NCBI GenBank assembly: GCA_001683735.1
Contig: LUGG01000001.1
Location: 1,116,001 to 1,180,000, forward strand
From: Grifola frondosa
Lineage: Eukaryota; Basidiomycota; Agaricomycetes; Polyporales; Grifolaceae
DNA: 64,000 bases
Direction of reading: 5' to 3'
In this document: in pieces, positions 52,201-63,887 of the stretch
How the letters are laid out: each line of letters begins with the position of its first letter
How positions within the stretch are numbered: position 1 is the stretch's first letter
Position numbers and translations under genes: made by a program
Notes under the pieces: generated by a model
Seen by the model: the letters and a program-made list of their open reading frames with translations, nothing else
Told to the model about the DNA's origin: nothing
Databases searched by the model: none

Positions 52201-54562
52201 ATGCCGTTACAGGGATGAAGGAGGATCCACCGCGTTTCAGGATATGAGTGAAGTCCTCGTTGCCGCCATCCATCTGGCTTGGCGCGCTCACAGGGCGGCC
52301 GAGGTTCTCCTGCAACGGCCGTAACAGAGACGTCAGCCTGAATCCAGAGGGCGATTTCGGTGTCTGCTCTTGGACGGGCGCACTCTGTGCACGGTCTGCT
52401 GGACGGATTATGGAGGCGGGCGGGCGCGATATGGTCGTGTCCACCATCGGCACTGTCTTTGATGTGGCTGGGGTGCTTCGGTACGTGCGAACGGCCTCCC
52501 GGATCTGCTCAAGGGCTGCAGCCAGATCGTGGAAGTACGCGAAGAAATAGGAATCGAGCGAGAGGTCACTGCTCCTGTCCCTGACCTTCACCTCGATCGT
52601 CTCGCTGAAATCCATCGCAGATGACTTCTCGACATCCATCACCGCCGAATACGGAATGCGAATCTGATGTCACCACCATAATGAATACACTTGTCACCGA
52701 AGATCGTCTCGGAAACGTCACCTTTATACTGTCGCCCATATTCTGCGTCTTGAGCATGACTTTCCGGATCGCCTTCACCACTCGTCGCGGCTGGGAACAG
52801 AGTCGGCTGACAACCTAATCGTCTTCTGATTCGTCCGCAGACGGATATCTCTTGTAGAATCGGCTCGCACGTAATCACATAGCGCAAGTCGACCACTCCG
52901 TGAGGGAAATATGGATCCTTTGGAACACGAGTAAGTTCAAATATCCTCCCCAGTAAAGTAACATGGGAATCCGCGTACCGAAGATGACTGGTACCACGAT
53001 AGGACATCGTTCTTGAGAATAAACAATGTCGGATCCAGCGTTTCGTACGTTGCGCTTTCTTGGCCATTGTTCCTGATTTCAGCACCTGGTCCTGTTTACT
53101 TACATGTTAGCCTCTATAGTGTCTTTAATTTATGTATGACTTCAGTACCTCTCTGGACGGCAGATGGGCGAAGAAGCAGATGTAGGAATCAGTCAAGTAC
53201 ATATATCCTTGCAGCACTACGCCAACATTCCATCAGGTATGTCAGAATTCAAGTTCGAGTATACTCACAAACAGATCTCAGAAGCCAACACGGCATCTCT
53301 TCAGGTTTATTACTCAGATTAGCGTATGTACATAATATGAGTAAGTGTGTTGTTCACCTGCGATGACTTCGTTTGATGCCGTCCAACTCGAACACCTCTC
53401 TGAGTTTATCCGCTAGTTGGGCTCGCCGCTGTTGCTTTACAGTCGCCATGCTTCCTGAGCGATTGGCCGACCTTCTCCGAGAGTCTATGTCTGGAACGGA
53501 ATCATCAAGGTCTGGAATAGGTTCTGGCGACATACGTCCACTATGACTGGAGCCGGCAATCTGCCCGGGCGCCATTGGTTCAGGTTCAAAGTCGTCTTCC
53601 ATATCTTCGTCGGACATCAATGTTCTCGTCAGCTCGAGGACTCTCCTCATTGTCAGACAAGCTGGGCAAGTTGGGACTCTTAGCACGACGGTAAGGTGTT
53701 GGAAAGTCGCCGCGCCTGAAACGCGCCAAAGGTCGGTAATTGCATGAATCGAGGACGTGAGGCGGTTTACTGTATGAAACACGTAAATACACATACTATA
53801 TAGATTATATATGGGGTCTCACACACCAAGTTTGTCATCTTCGTCGCTCTCGGCCTCGACAGGAGTCACGTCATGGTTCATAATGTCATCATCGTTATCT
53901 TGGTCCTCAGCCCATGGAACAGCCTGCAGCGCCTGAATCAGCGTCTGCGTTCCTGTGTGCATCTAGTGGAGAGAGCATGACAATCAGTGAAACGCGTCGT
54001 ACGTCGATCATCCGGCAGAGACGCGTACCGATCCATAGCCGCGGAAGGTCTTGACCTCAGGTCGGCTGGGTCCTAGTGAGGGAGAGCGAGGGGTGATAAA
54101 TGGCGAATCGTCGTCGGTTTTGTAGCTGCATGTCTCTGCTTCCGAGGGGATAGAGGAGGCGAAATATGACCGTACCGCTCCTGGAGGTCAACGTCTGAGA
54201 GCATGATGTCGATGCTAGTTCCCCTGAATTTAATTCCATTGTCGTGATGTCTTAGTCTTTAAATACATCAGACAAGGTTTGCGTACCTTCGACGATCTGC
54301 CTGTCTTTCCCTTTCCTCGATTGCTCAGACTGAACAGACGTCTGTGACCCTGAAGAGGCAGGGCGGGTTGACTCTGAGACAAGGACTTGCTGCCGACGGA
54401 TTTGCTTCTGCTGAGAATGTCTACCCTTTCCATAGCACGCTTCACAAGTCCGCTTCTAGAGTCAGAAATGGAGAAGCCTAGCTTCTCGGTGTCAGAGACG
54501 GCGGTATTTGGGGGATTGTCATGGTCGGTCAAGGAGGGGGGTTGCGCTGAGCCTTCAGCCAT
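49218..54562 (-). CDS. ATG26: Sterol 3-beta-glucosyltransferase ATG26/UGT51
   Basis: Transfers glucose from UDP-glucose to ergosterol; needed for pexophagy in some fungi. ATG 54562 starts [20 protein letters not shown]. The first GRAM domain follows [21 protein letters not shown] domain contains [20 protein letters not shown] and [11 protein letters not shown] long Ser/Pro linker (51,800-52,450) and the second GRAM come next ([11 protein letters not shown] then [20 protein letters not shown]). The GT28 N-domain opens [20 protein letters not shown], and the UDP-sugar motif is [19 protein letters not shown] missing G at 49651-49653 falls in PFFGDQFFWGD. The C-terminal tail is acidic and ends SDQEEAHI. 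Domain order is the complete ATG26 architecture, so identity is firm. Confidence 0.93.
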
Positions 54563-54859
54563 AGTACTGTGAAGGTCGCAAGTAAAGAAAGAGTAAGGTG
54601 CGAAGCTTCAGGCGAGCATGTTGACGTTTACGTTCGCGAGAACGAGGGACGCGACGAGCACACTTTGGGAAATCAGACGCTTGCGCGTGGGAATACCATC
54701 GCGTGTGATCGAAATCAGGTGATCGGTGCGCGCCTTTCCAGCGCGTCGCGTCCGCCGTCCTGCAGCCTCGAGGTTGCGCTGACCGCAAGGTGCAGGCTCT
54801 CTAGCTGGCGGCTGCTTCTATCCCCTTCACACATACCCTACCCCTCTGTTTGTGATACC

Positions 54860-55924
54860 ATGCGTGGAGAGCTATGTGTTGGTTCTGCCTCCGTCCTTTC
54901 GTCAGTATCATGATTACCATCTGTGTTCATTTTAGATGTTACGGAACTGACAAATATGTAGACTTGTGGCATTATTGCTGCTAATATTCATGCATGTCAG
55001 TGTACAACTCATGTGAAGTGATTACTATAATCTCTATCGCTTACGTGTGTTGTGGTAGGTTGGACAAATCAACACCTCGACGGTCCTCGAGGCATATCTA
55101 TGGTGATTCGCGGTCATCCATATTAGAACAGAAGAACCGGCTTTGACGTACATTGAACAGGTTCGAGGTTAACATGTCTTTCTTACGGGTAGGTGTACTG
55201 TTTATTGGAGCATCCTAGTGTTGCCTCAGTGCTCTTCGCTAGAAATGGCCTCTCCGCCGCCATCGGTGATCCCGTCGCAGGACTTTATACCAGTAATGCT
55301 TCTGCGCCGCTTGAAGAACATCTTGGTCTTCGGCAAATATACAAATTTGGCCTGTACTCCCATTGTGCCTTCGTCAATACTTCTGGGGGCATATGTTCGA
55401 ATCACTCGACTGCCAACAGATTCGAGCCATTCACCGTCATCACGGCTGACATGCTCACGAATTATTCAAGCCTTACGACCGCGCTCGTCACTAATGTCAC
55501 CATCATTGACTCGCCTTACCTCGGCGAGTTTACCAACGGGGCATATTACCTCATCCTCATTGGCACTGTGTGTGCGGCGTTGACTTTATTCACGTTGGTT
55601 TCTCTTACATGGCGTGCTGCACTGCGGTTATATCTCATTTCGTTATCCAGGGGCCTCCTGAAACATACATTTCTATTCCTTCTATCAACAGCTTTCGCAG
55701 TCATCGGTAGCTTGACGCTACTGATTGGGGCGACAATCTGGACCGTCATCATTAAAAAGACGGAGTCTATCAACGATTTTATTGTCGGTCCTTCCACGTC
55801 GCCAGCGCCTCTGGGAATAATTGTCACCACCGGCAATGCCCTATTTTTGCTATGGGCTGCTTTCGCATGTTTAATCGTATCTATCTTGCCATACATGATC
55901 AGGTATGCTGGTTTCCACTTCTAA
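54860..55924 (+). CDS. SUR7/PalI-like four-span plasma-membrane protein
   Basis: Looks like the SUR7/PalI (RIM9) family of cortical membrane proteins. Exon 1 MRGELCVGSASVLS joins LVALLLLIFMH and then VGQINTSTV, the typical first span. A luminal region with Asn-glycosylation sites follows (SHCAFVNTSGGICSNHSTAN). Three further spans are YLILIGTVCAALTLFTLVSL, TFLFLLSTAFAVIGSLTLLI and NALFLLWAAFACLIVSILPY. Exons between 55060 and 55230 do not join cleanly, probably one more missing base (55085). Stop TAA at 55922-55924. Family level only; a role in pH sensing or eisosomes is inferred. Confidence 0.62.
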
Positions 55925-56208
55925 ATGCTTTGCGTACTTATTCATTTGTGCCCTTAGTTGTTGCACATATCGCGGATGAGCTTTTGTAGTGATGCTGGTC
56001 GTCCAAAACAGTTCGTCCTTGCTGAGGCCCTGGAGGTCTACCTGGTTCGCCGAATGCTGCTCGCGAAGAAAAACGGACAATTACATACGACATTCACACT
56101 TCTCCCGCAGTACGTGTTTACACAAATAGAACATGTTCCGGCGTATAAAAGACGTGTGTGGGCATCCATAATTCTCGAACGAACTTGAGCATGCAAACCA
56201 AAACAACT

Positions 56209-56292
56209 AGCCCACCGCGAGGGTCGAACTCGCAGCCTTCAGATCACCCGCTAGTAAGAGTCTGACGCTCTATCCGATTGAGCTAGGCGGGC
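56209..56292 (-). tRNA. tRNA-Lys (CTT) with a 10-nt intron
   Basis: On the minus strand the acceptor stem GCCCGCC pairs with GGTGGGC, the D arm is AGCTCAATCGGATAGAGC, and the anticodon stem TCAGA/TCTGA encloses CTCTTA plus a 10-nt insert CTAGCGGGTG before A38. The T arm is GCGAGTTCGACCCTCGC. The anticodon 34-36 is CTT. The insert sits at the canonical 37/38 position of nuclear tRNA introns. CCA is not encoded. Internal A and B boxes are intact, the B box being GTTCGACCC. Confidence 0.93.
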
Positions 56293-56439
56293 ATCATCTC
56301 TTTAATGCTTCAGTAAAATATGTACCCATTAGATACGTCAAACAATGCCGGAGAGTTTGCCCCGTGCCGGAGAGTTTGGCCCGCGTGAGGACCAGACAGG
56401 ATTCACCCACGGTCTGCGGCTGTTGTGTAACCCTCCTCG

Positions 56440-56531
56440 CCCAGAACTTTCCTACGTCCCCCTCCTTCCTTTAATTTCTTGTCTTCCCTCCTCGTGTCCA
56501 CCACTCTACCCTCCCAAACCTATCAAGAGGA
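56440..56531 (+). promoter_or_regulatory. CT-rich core promoter tract
   Basis: Pyrimidine-rich stretch immediately before ATG 56532, a common feature of strongly expressed filamentous-fungal genes; no TATA box seen. Confidence 0.45.
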
Positions 56532-58485
56532 ATGTACAACCTTCCGCGGTTAGCGACCGTGATTGCTGGCGTCGCCGCCTTCGCAAGTGGTGTCCATGCC
56601 ATCCAGAATGTTACAAGAACGGGCAGGTACCTCTACACTGCTGATGGAAACAGGTTCTTCATCAAGGGTATTGCATACCAAGAACAAGGTGTGCTGGTCA
56701 TTCGTCTCGTATGCCACCTTATAACGAGCGGTTTCAGGCGCCATCTCCACGGACCCAAACAATCCATTCTTGGAGCCCTCAAATTTCACCGACCCCCTCA
56801 TTGACGGAGCAGCGTGTTCGCGCGATCTCCCTTTCCTCCAGCAGCTCGGTGTCAACGCCATCCGTGTCTACAGTGTGAATTCTTCGCTTAACCACGATGC
56901 CTGCATGAGCACCTTCAGCAATGCGGGCATCTATACCATGTGCGAAAATGTCTCCGTAATGTGTTCCACATAATTCTAACAAAACTGCGATTTTCGCAGT
57001 ATTGACCTTGCACTCCCCGTGAATGGGTCGATCGACCGTGCTTCCCCGGCTTGGACGACCAATCTCTTGGACCTTTACCTCAATACGATCAACGTCTTCA
57101 GCAAGTACGACAATGTTTTGGCGTACAATGTAGGTAACGAGGTTGTCATCGACCCCACTGGCACTGGCGCTGCAGCCTTCATCAAGGCTGCCGCTCGCGA
57201 CGTCAAATCATACCTGTATGGCTCATGATTAATTACGTTTCTTGGCACGCGCTGACGCCGTCTCGGCACTAGCAAATCCATTTCATCGTCTGCACTTGTT
57301 GGCTATGCTGCCATTGATGGAGACTCCACCTGGGTGGACCCTCTCGCCAATTACCTCGACTGTGATCCCTCGGGCTCCAATTCCGGAGATACCTCCATTG
57401 ACCTCTTCGGCCTCAATAACTAGTACGTTGACTGCGCATTGTTCTATTCTCGTGCTTACCCACATTCTTTTCCCAGCGAGTGGTGCGGGAATGCCACCGC
57501 AAGCGTCTATGCCACCAAGAACGGTGACTTCGCAGGCTACAACGTTGCGGCGTACTTCAGCGAGTTCGGTTGCATTACCTCCCCCCACGCCTCTGGACCG
57601 AGGTCCAGGCGCTGTTCAGCAGCCCCATGACCGACATCTGGTCGGGTGGCCTCGCCTTCAGCTATTTCCCTGCGACCAGTAGCCAGGGCCAGTTCGGCAT
57701 TGTCAACATTTCCTCTGACGGATCCACGGTGACGACGGGCGACGACTTCAGCCGTCTCAAGACGCAGTACAGCGAGGTCTCGCCGCCGAACAGCCCTACC
57801 CTGAGCAGCGCAGGTCCGAATACGTTCTCGGCGTGCCCCCAGGAGAACTCGACATTCCTCGCGTCCTCGACGCTTCCCCCAACGCCCAACGATGCGGCAT
57901 GTAGCTGCCTAGAGAGCGAGCTGAGCTGCCAGTTCACGCCCAAGACCACGAACACCAGTGGTATCGTCGGCACGCTCCTCGACACCGCGTGCTCTTTGCT
58001 TGGCGGCACCGGTGGCTCCTGCGCCGCCATCTCCGCCAACGGGACCACCGGAACGTACGGCAGCGTTGCGTTCTGCGACCCTGGTGCGCATCTCGGTTTC
58101 TTGTTCTTGCCTTCTATTCAGTGCTGACCTCCCGATATTGCAGAGGTGAAGCTCTCGTTCGTGATGAGCGAGTATTACGAAGCTACGGGCCGCCTGGCGA
58201 CGTCGTGCGACTTCAGCGGTAATGCGACGGTCAACAGCGGGGCGCCCTCGTCCGGCGCGACCGCTGCTGTCACGTCGTGTCTGGCGAACCCTTCTGCGAC
58301 GTTACCCCCAGTGCCCCCACTGTCACCCCAGGCGGCTCATCAACAGGAACGTCCAGCGCTGGATCGTCTGGGTCCAGCAATAACAAGAACGGCGCTGTCG
58401 GGCTGCTGGGCAACCCGCAGGCTTGGTGGGGCTTGGCGTCGCGTGCATCTTCAGCGTCTTGGGCGGTGTGTTGACACTGTCGTGA
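56532..58485 (+). CDS. GPI-anchored 1,3-beta-glucanosyltransferase (GH72 + X8/CBM43)
   Basis: Cell-surface enzyme that elongates 1,3-beta-glucan (Gas/Gel family). Signal peptide MYNLPRLATVIAGVAAFASG; GH72 start TRTGRYLYTADGNRFFIKGI. Catalytic acid/base Glu in LAYNVGNEVV and nucleophile Glu in YFSEFGC. The X8 domain has CSCLESELSCQF and SVAFCDPGAH plus EVKLSFVMSEYY. A Ser/Gly-rich stretch and a hydrophobic end (GLGVACIFSVLGGVL) form a GPI signal. Six exons fit with short introns. Three single-base gaps: C6 run 57581-57586, about 58300, and about 58435 inside the GPI signal; with these, TGA is at 58483-58485. Confidence 0.92.
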
Positions 58486-58906
58486 TCGCGAGAGCGTGTG
58501 GAATCAGATCTATGAGAACGCCCTACGGACTATTTCATACCCTAGCCAAACAAGTAGTAACTGTTTCCTGATAGTCATGCGTACCGCTCGTATGGGACCA
58601 TCGGCTCTGCGACAGACTGTCCTGTGATATATCCTGCATGTGTATACGTTCTATTCCCTGGTCATGATAATGTTTCTATGTTTCTGATGCGTGTGCGGAG
58701 GTGGTGACTCTAGCGGCACCCCCCCTCTCGTAAACATGCGAACTACAGTGGCGTATATTAACGACACTTGAAAATACCCGCTCATAAATCCGAACATATA
58801 TACAAGCGAAAATTGGGAGTGAAACTGTAAATTTTTCACAAGCGGCGACCAACGAACCACATATCGTCATGCAGGCGCGTCGCTGGCGTGTGGCCGCACC
58901 GCAATA
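58486..58906. other. Convergent 3' flanks
   Basis: Between the stops of the GH72 gene (+) and the sirtuin gene (-). No gene features seen. Confidence 0.55.
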
Positions 58907-59994
58907 TTACATCCCTATCGCCTCTGGCAAGGTCTTCTCGCACGGACCCAAGAAAAGAAAATCTGCAACTTCATCACGCTTACTACGGTCCACATTGAAC
59001 ACGGCGACTTTGCCCCCGTGTTCCTTGACCTTGCTTGCCAGCGTTGCCGCGGGGTGGACCTAGAATGGACACGAGTTTTAGTGGCGGATAATCATCTGTA
59101 CGGCGCGCGTATGCTCACAGTAGACGAAGTGCCTACCACAAGGCACAGGTCGGCTTCATCGACTAATCTGAAGATTTCGTCCATGTGGTGAGGTACTTCC
59201 CCAAACCACACAACTCCCGGACGTGCCAGTTCCCCGCACTTCCGGCAGCGGGGCAGATCAGAGAGCGGGATGTCGGGTTCCATTGCGCCTGCCTCCACAA
59301 GAGCCTCTGTACCTTGTAGAGCAGGACAGATGGGAGAATCACGGTTCTCCTCCCGGTAGCGGCAGTTGTAACCAGTGCATACGACGTCAAAGATCCTGCC
59401 ATGCATTTCCAGGATCGTTGAATGTGGTTCCTCCGCAGATGCCATTTCTTGTGTGCTGGAGATGAGCTCAAACGCCTTCGTACTCAGACCATCCACATTC
59501 TGCGTGATAAGAGTGAACGTGGACCCCGGAGCGACCTTATCTCTCAGATGAGGAATCGAGAATCTGGCAAGTGTCATATGAGCATCATTCGGCTGCGCCT
59601 TCAGTGCCCTTTAAAAAGAGCGCAAATTAGAGTAGCTTAAGAGATGTAGCGACATAAGAACGCACATCTCGCGTCGATAATGATAGAATTGCCATACACG
59701 AGAGGGACTATCACGAAACGCGGCCATCGTTGCTAACATAAGAGCATCATACTTGCGCCACATGCCACCGGCACCTCTAAACGTCGGAATTCCTGCAGAT
59801 GTAGACAACAGAAAGTCAAAGGTGGACGCAGTACCTTTCATGAAAGTAAATTACTACGAACCAGAGGCAGCAGACAAGCCGGCCCCAGTAATGGCGATTA
59901 TATGCTTCGAGGATGATAAAGTCTGTCGGAACAGCGACATATCGTTTGACTGTATTTGGGGTATCACTTCAGGTCCTTTGAGAGGGTCAGCCAT
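58907..59994 (-). CDS. SIRT5-like (class III) NAD-dependent protein deacylase
   Basis: Sirtuin removing acyl groups from lysines with NAD+. Start [18 protein letters not shown] (59994). The NAD motif is [19 protein letters not shown], then [10 protein letters not shown] and the catalytic His in [11 protein letters not shown]. Zinc Cys pairs are CTGYNC and [16 protein letters not shown] and LVVGTSST follow. The last exon begins [20 protein letters not shown] and ends [20 protein letters not shown] contains the Tyr-x-x-Arg pair that in SIRT5 binds succinyl/malonyl groups, so desuccinylase activity is likely. Four or five exons with GT..AG introns; no frame break seen. No clear mitochondrial targeting peptide at this start. 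Confidence 0.9.
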
Positions 59995-60347
59995 ATATTG
60001 TAAGGTTTGAATTGGAATTCGCAGACGAATGGACGCCACCGTCCGAAACACGCCCAGAATATGTGAAGCGCCGCGGCTTGTGACAGTTGTGATCACATTG
60101 CCGAAAATAGCAAGTGCTGTTCTTGGGCGCGTCAAGCGTCTAATTGAACATCGAAGTTTTGTTTCGACCACAGCTTTCACAATGGCAACGGTAGCCCTGT
60201 TCGCATTCGGGGTAAAACTTCTTGACAAGCTTCGCATACTGTCCGGTGCACTCACCGCATCGTCCATTATTGAATCAAATGTCAGCTCTTTGACTTGTTA
60301 TACTGGGAGTCATCGCTCATCGATTCTGGATTTACCAGACCTTGGAC

Positions 60348-61363
60348 ATGACTCTCGCTGAAATTGCCATGTTATCAGACCATGAAATAGTAGCTCTGTA
60401 TGAGAGTTCGCCACGACTTAATATTCCGAATTGGATTGGGTTTGGATTCGCTAAAGTGCCTCCATTCGCACTCATAACTCCATCTGTACTGGTCAAATTC
60501 GGACATATCCCCGCCTGGGAAGTGCGCACCATGGATCTTGTGCGGTTCCACTCTACCATACCCGTTCCAAAGGTATACCGCTTCTTCGGACGAGACATGA
60601 AAGGCTGGTGGATGTCATACCTCGCAATGCAGTACATCCCAGGTCGGCCGCTCGATGAATGCTGGAATGAGCTCTCTTTGTGGCGTAAAATTTGGATTGC
60701 GTGGACGCTCCGAGGATATATGCTCCAGCTTCGCAGGATTTGCACCGAGCAGATTGCGCGGCAAATCCCGGGCCCATAGCGGACGACCCGTCTCAACCAG
60801 AGAAATGCTACAATCCAGTTACTGGGGATAACTTTGTGGGCCCGTTCGCCACACAGGCCGAATTAGCAGACTGGATGAACGGCAGACTCCGGGCATCCCA
60901 AGCAGTCATGCAATACGGCTATCACTGCCAGCCCTTTGACGAATCAGAGCCTCTAGTGCTTGTTCACGGGGACATCCAGATGCGCAACCTCATACTAGGG
61001 GACGACGGAAGCTTTGGATGATTGACTGGGAATGCTCGGGGTATATCCCCGTGGTTCGAGTACATATGCATGCGCATGGATCCCGAGCCCCGCTTCTGGA
61101 CTTGGATGAAGCGTTTTGCGGCGGGGTGGTATCCGGCGTCGGAGGATTTCGATAATCATGTCCATTGGGCTGTATCAGATGGCTCATCGGCTCCCACTCC
61201 TCCTGTACCGCCTAAGGGACAGCGCGTCCCGCCCGCATAATTTCTTCGCGTGCTCCGGTATGCGCAGGCTAGCAATGTCGACATGTCGACATACTTTTAT
61301 CCCCTGTATACCAAGTGTATGTCATATGTTACCGATACCGATTTACATAGAATTGTGGCATAA
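60348..61363 (+). CDS. Aminoglycoside phosphotransferase-fold (APH) kinase-like protein
   Basis: Small-molecule-kinase-like protein of the APH/choline kinase fold, common in fungi with unknown substrates. The N-lobe has VRTMDLVRFHSTIPVPKVYR and MQYIPGRPLDECW; the catalytic loop is LVLVHGDIQMRNLILG, with the metal motif MIDWE. ATG at 60348. The frame is broken by single missing bases at 60773-60775, 61015-61020 and 61047-61050; conserved sequence resumes each time (PIADDPSQPEK, WEYSGYIP-type, FEYICMRMDPEPRFWTWMKR). A protein-like end MSTYFYPLYTKCMSYVTDTD reaches TAA at 61363. I infer an intact gene damaged by sequence errors. Confidence 0.72.
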
Positions 61364-61744
61364 ATGCCGGTCAAATGGCAGCCCCTTTGCAAAACGTTGA
61401 GCTAACAAAAAAGTCATCCAATCGACATTGATACGGTTCGTAGTATTCCAAACCCGTAAAGCTGTGTGATTCTGAGCTATCACGCGTTCTCAGAACGCGA
61501 AACATCACGACCAGTCGTCAATGCATACCGATGAGCCAAGACGAGTGATGTTGTGTATACATTCGGAAAATAATGACTAGTATATCAAGAAGGATGAGGA
61601 ATTAGAAACAACAACTTGCGGTATAACAGTCCGAAACCAAGTGGCATGAATTGCGGCGGGCGCGTGCTAATACTGTACTGGATGCCCTACAGGCTTACAA
61701 GTCCAATGAGGCGTGTATGCTGATAGTCCAGCAGTACCAGCACG
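61364..61744. other. Convergent 3' flanks
   Basis: Between the APH-like gene (+) and the chitin deacetylase gene (-). AT-rich, nothing recognised. Confidence 0.5.
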
Positions 61745-63388
61745 TTAGAGCAGGAATGCGCTGATCGTGGCGAACAAAGCCACAGCAGCGGTAATGAAGT
61801 TCGGAACCATGATTCCAACAGCGCCGCTCTTGGAGTTACCAGCAGCGCTGCTACCGGTTCCCTGCGCGGAGCCAGCAGACCCAGATGCTGTGGCGTTAGA
61901 ACCTGCGGTCAAATGAACGGAAGTGGAGTCAGTGCCATATGACGAAGTCCTTGGGTTGAACGCTGATGACGCACCAAGAAGCGGCGGATTGGTCGCATTG
62001 TCATTGGTCTCAACATAGGCATCAGAAAGCGGTAGGTTGAGGCACTCAATAACGGGTTTGATATTGAACTGAGGCTGGTGAGCAAGAGCGTCTGGGAGAA
62101 TGTACCCGGTCGCCAAGTCGACGGTCTGTTGGAAAAGATCGTGTTCCAGGACAATGAAACCAGTGTCAATGGTGGTGGCGTTGCCGATGATGTTCTCCAG
62201 TTGTTCAACACCTGGGGGGCAGTAGTAAGACCACCAGCAATATTGAAGTCTATAGTCCAAGGTCAGTTGCATGACTTGATGATGTCAAGATGCGGACTAA
62301 CCTCCCGTGTCAAAAGTAGCTGTCGCACTGATACGAGTCCAGATCACAGTTTTGAAGACCGAGAGCAGCCGCGACAGCTCGAACACGATCATCAACATCG
62401 CCATAGGGGGGCCTCCAGTACTTCGGCGTAACACCAGTCACATCTTTGATGATTTTTCTGGACCATCCCAACTCGGCAATGAGTTGGTCGGTAGTAAGGG
62501 TAGTCATCTCAGGGTGACTCCAGGTATGAACGGCGATCTGGTGCTGGGCCATGTACTCATCCTGCAGCAATGCAGGATACGAGATGGCGCGAGAGCCGAC
62601 GACGAAGAAGGTAGTCTTGAGGTTGACCTGATCGAGATACTGCAACAAGTTGGGGTATAAAAGGCCGGACCGTCGTCATAGGTGAGACCCCAAGTCAACT
62701 TGTCAGGACAAGTGGTAACATCCTCAGCACGCGAGCAACCGCCGCAGGTCACCAGCAGCGACTAGTGTCTGCAACAGCAGCCGGGTTCGCCGGGCAACCA
62801 CCCGCAACAGTGGCCGTGATGTTAGGGATAGTTACGCCCGAGTTTGCCACCTCTTGGATCCACGCCTGAACTTGAGGAGAATCTGTCGGCGGCGTCTTGT
62901 CAAGCGTCGGATAGTTCGCGGGGAGAAGGCTCGCGGCTAGCATGACACAAAAAATCAGCGCTGATCAAACGTTAAAATCTTGATTGAAAAAACATACCGT
63001 TGGGCAATGGAGGCGCATTTGTCAGGAACGTTGGCTGAGAGCCTGCAGCCCAAGTGGTAGAAATCGGAATGGTAGGCTGGGACGAAGCACCGGAGACGAT
63101 ATCAGAGAGGGGAATCGCGGTGGGGTTCTCGGATGCCAAGGTGAAGGTGAGCGTGATGCTCGTGCTAGCGCTCGTACTAGAAGCAGGAGTCGTTGTGGTG
63201 CCCGAGGCAGCGGTGGTAGCCGAGGCAGCAGTGGTAGTAGCGACAGTGGAGGTACCTGACGAGGTAGATGCGGCGGATGCGCCAGAGGAGGTTGTGGCAG
63301 AAGATGCTTGACGTGCAGCATGGTGGTGGACACCGTGTGCAGAGACAAGAGCCGGAATGGCTATGGCAGAGATAATGGCGAGTTTCAT
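61745..63388 (-). CDS. GPI-anchored chitin deacetylase (CE4, NodB domain)
   Basis: Converts chitin to chitosan in the cell wall. Signal peptide MKLAIISAIAIPALVSA, a His/Ser/Thr-rich linker, then PANYPTLDKTPPTDSPQVQA and the Cys-rich CWWTCGGCSRAEDVTTCPDK. CE4 motifs: TYDDGP (motif 1), HTWSHPEM (motif 2, metal His pair), RPPYGD (motif 3). VIWTRISATATFDTGDFNIA follows. A Ser/Gly-rich stretch and a hydrophobic end (FITAAVALFATISAFLL) form a GPI signal, stop 61745. Breaks: missing bases at 62749-62752, 62652-62655 and 62214-62219, and one extra base in the T4 run near 62350. ATG 63388. Confidence 0.92.
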
Positions 63389-63887
63389 GGGAGGACGTTG
63401 GACGTAAAGACCGAAAGATTGAGGTGTAGCGGTACACTATGAACGCCGTCGAGGAGGTCGGTGTCTCGAGACGAGGGGCGTTATAAATGGACCGTAGGAG
63501 AAGAAGATGGTTCGAAAGAAAGCCAGGCGAGAACAAACCATTTCTCGGAGATCATTCGCCTTCAGAAGCCAAACAGGAGAAAACAACCAGCTGCCGGCGT
63601 CGGCACGCTTCATAGAGTTCGCTTCAGGTCGTGCCGTTCGGTGCCGGTGAAGAACACCTCCGTCTGTCAGAAATAGCATCCAATCCACACTCTACTATAT
63701 TTAGCAATCCGAGTTGCAGCCTGCCAACAGAGTGCTCTCGCCAACGCGCTCTACAACCGCAAACGGCCACGCACTTCCAACGCCGTGTGGAGAATATGGG
63801 GGCATAAAAAACAACCATCCGCAATGACGACCTATGGAGCCCTAATAACACGCCTTAGGAGCCCGACACCCAACTTATTTCAGGGTT
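63389..63887. promoter_or_regulatory. Chitin deacetylase promoter region
   Basis: Upstream region of the minus-strand chitin deacetylase. A TTTATAA element at about 63481-63487 lies about 95 bp from the ATG and is a plausible TATA box. The remainder to 63887 shows no gene. Confidence 0.45.

Noticed and set aside
60029..60361. Overlapping open frames on both strands upstream of the sirtuin start
   Set aside because: No conserved motif; the sirtuin ATG at 59994 gives the family-typical N-terminus.
62984..63311. Plus-strand frames rich in Val/Glu/Ala opposite the chitin deacetylase linker
   Set aside because: They are the complement of a Ser/Thr-repeat coding region.
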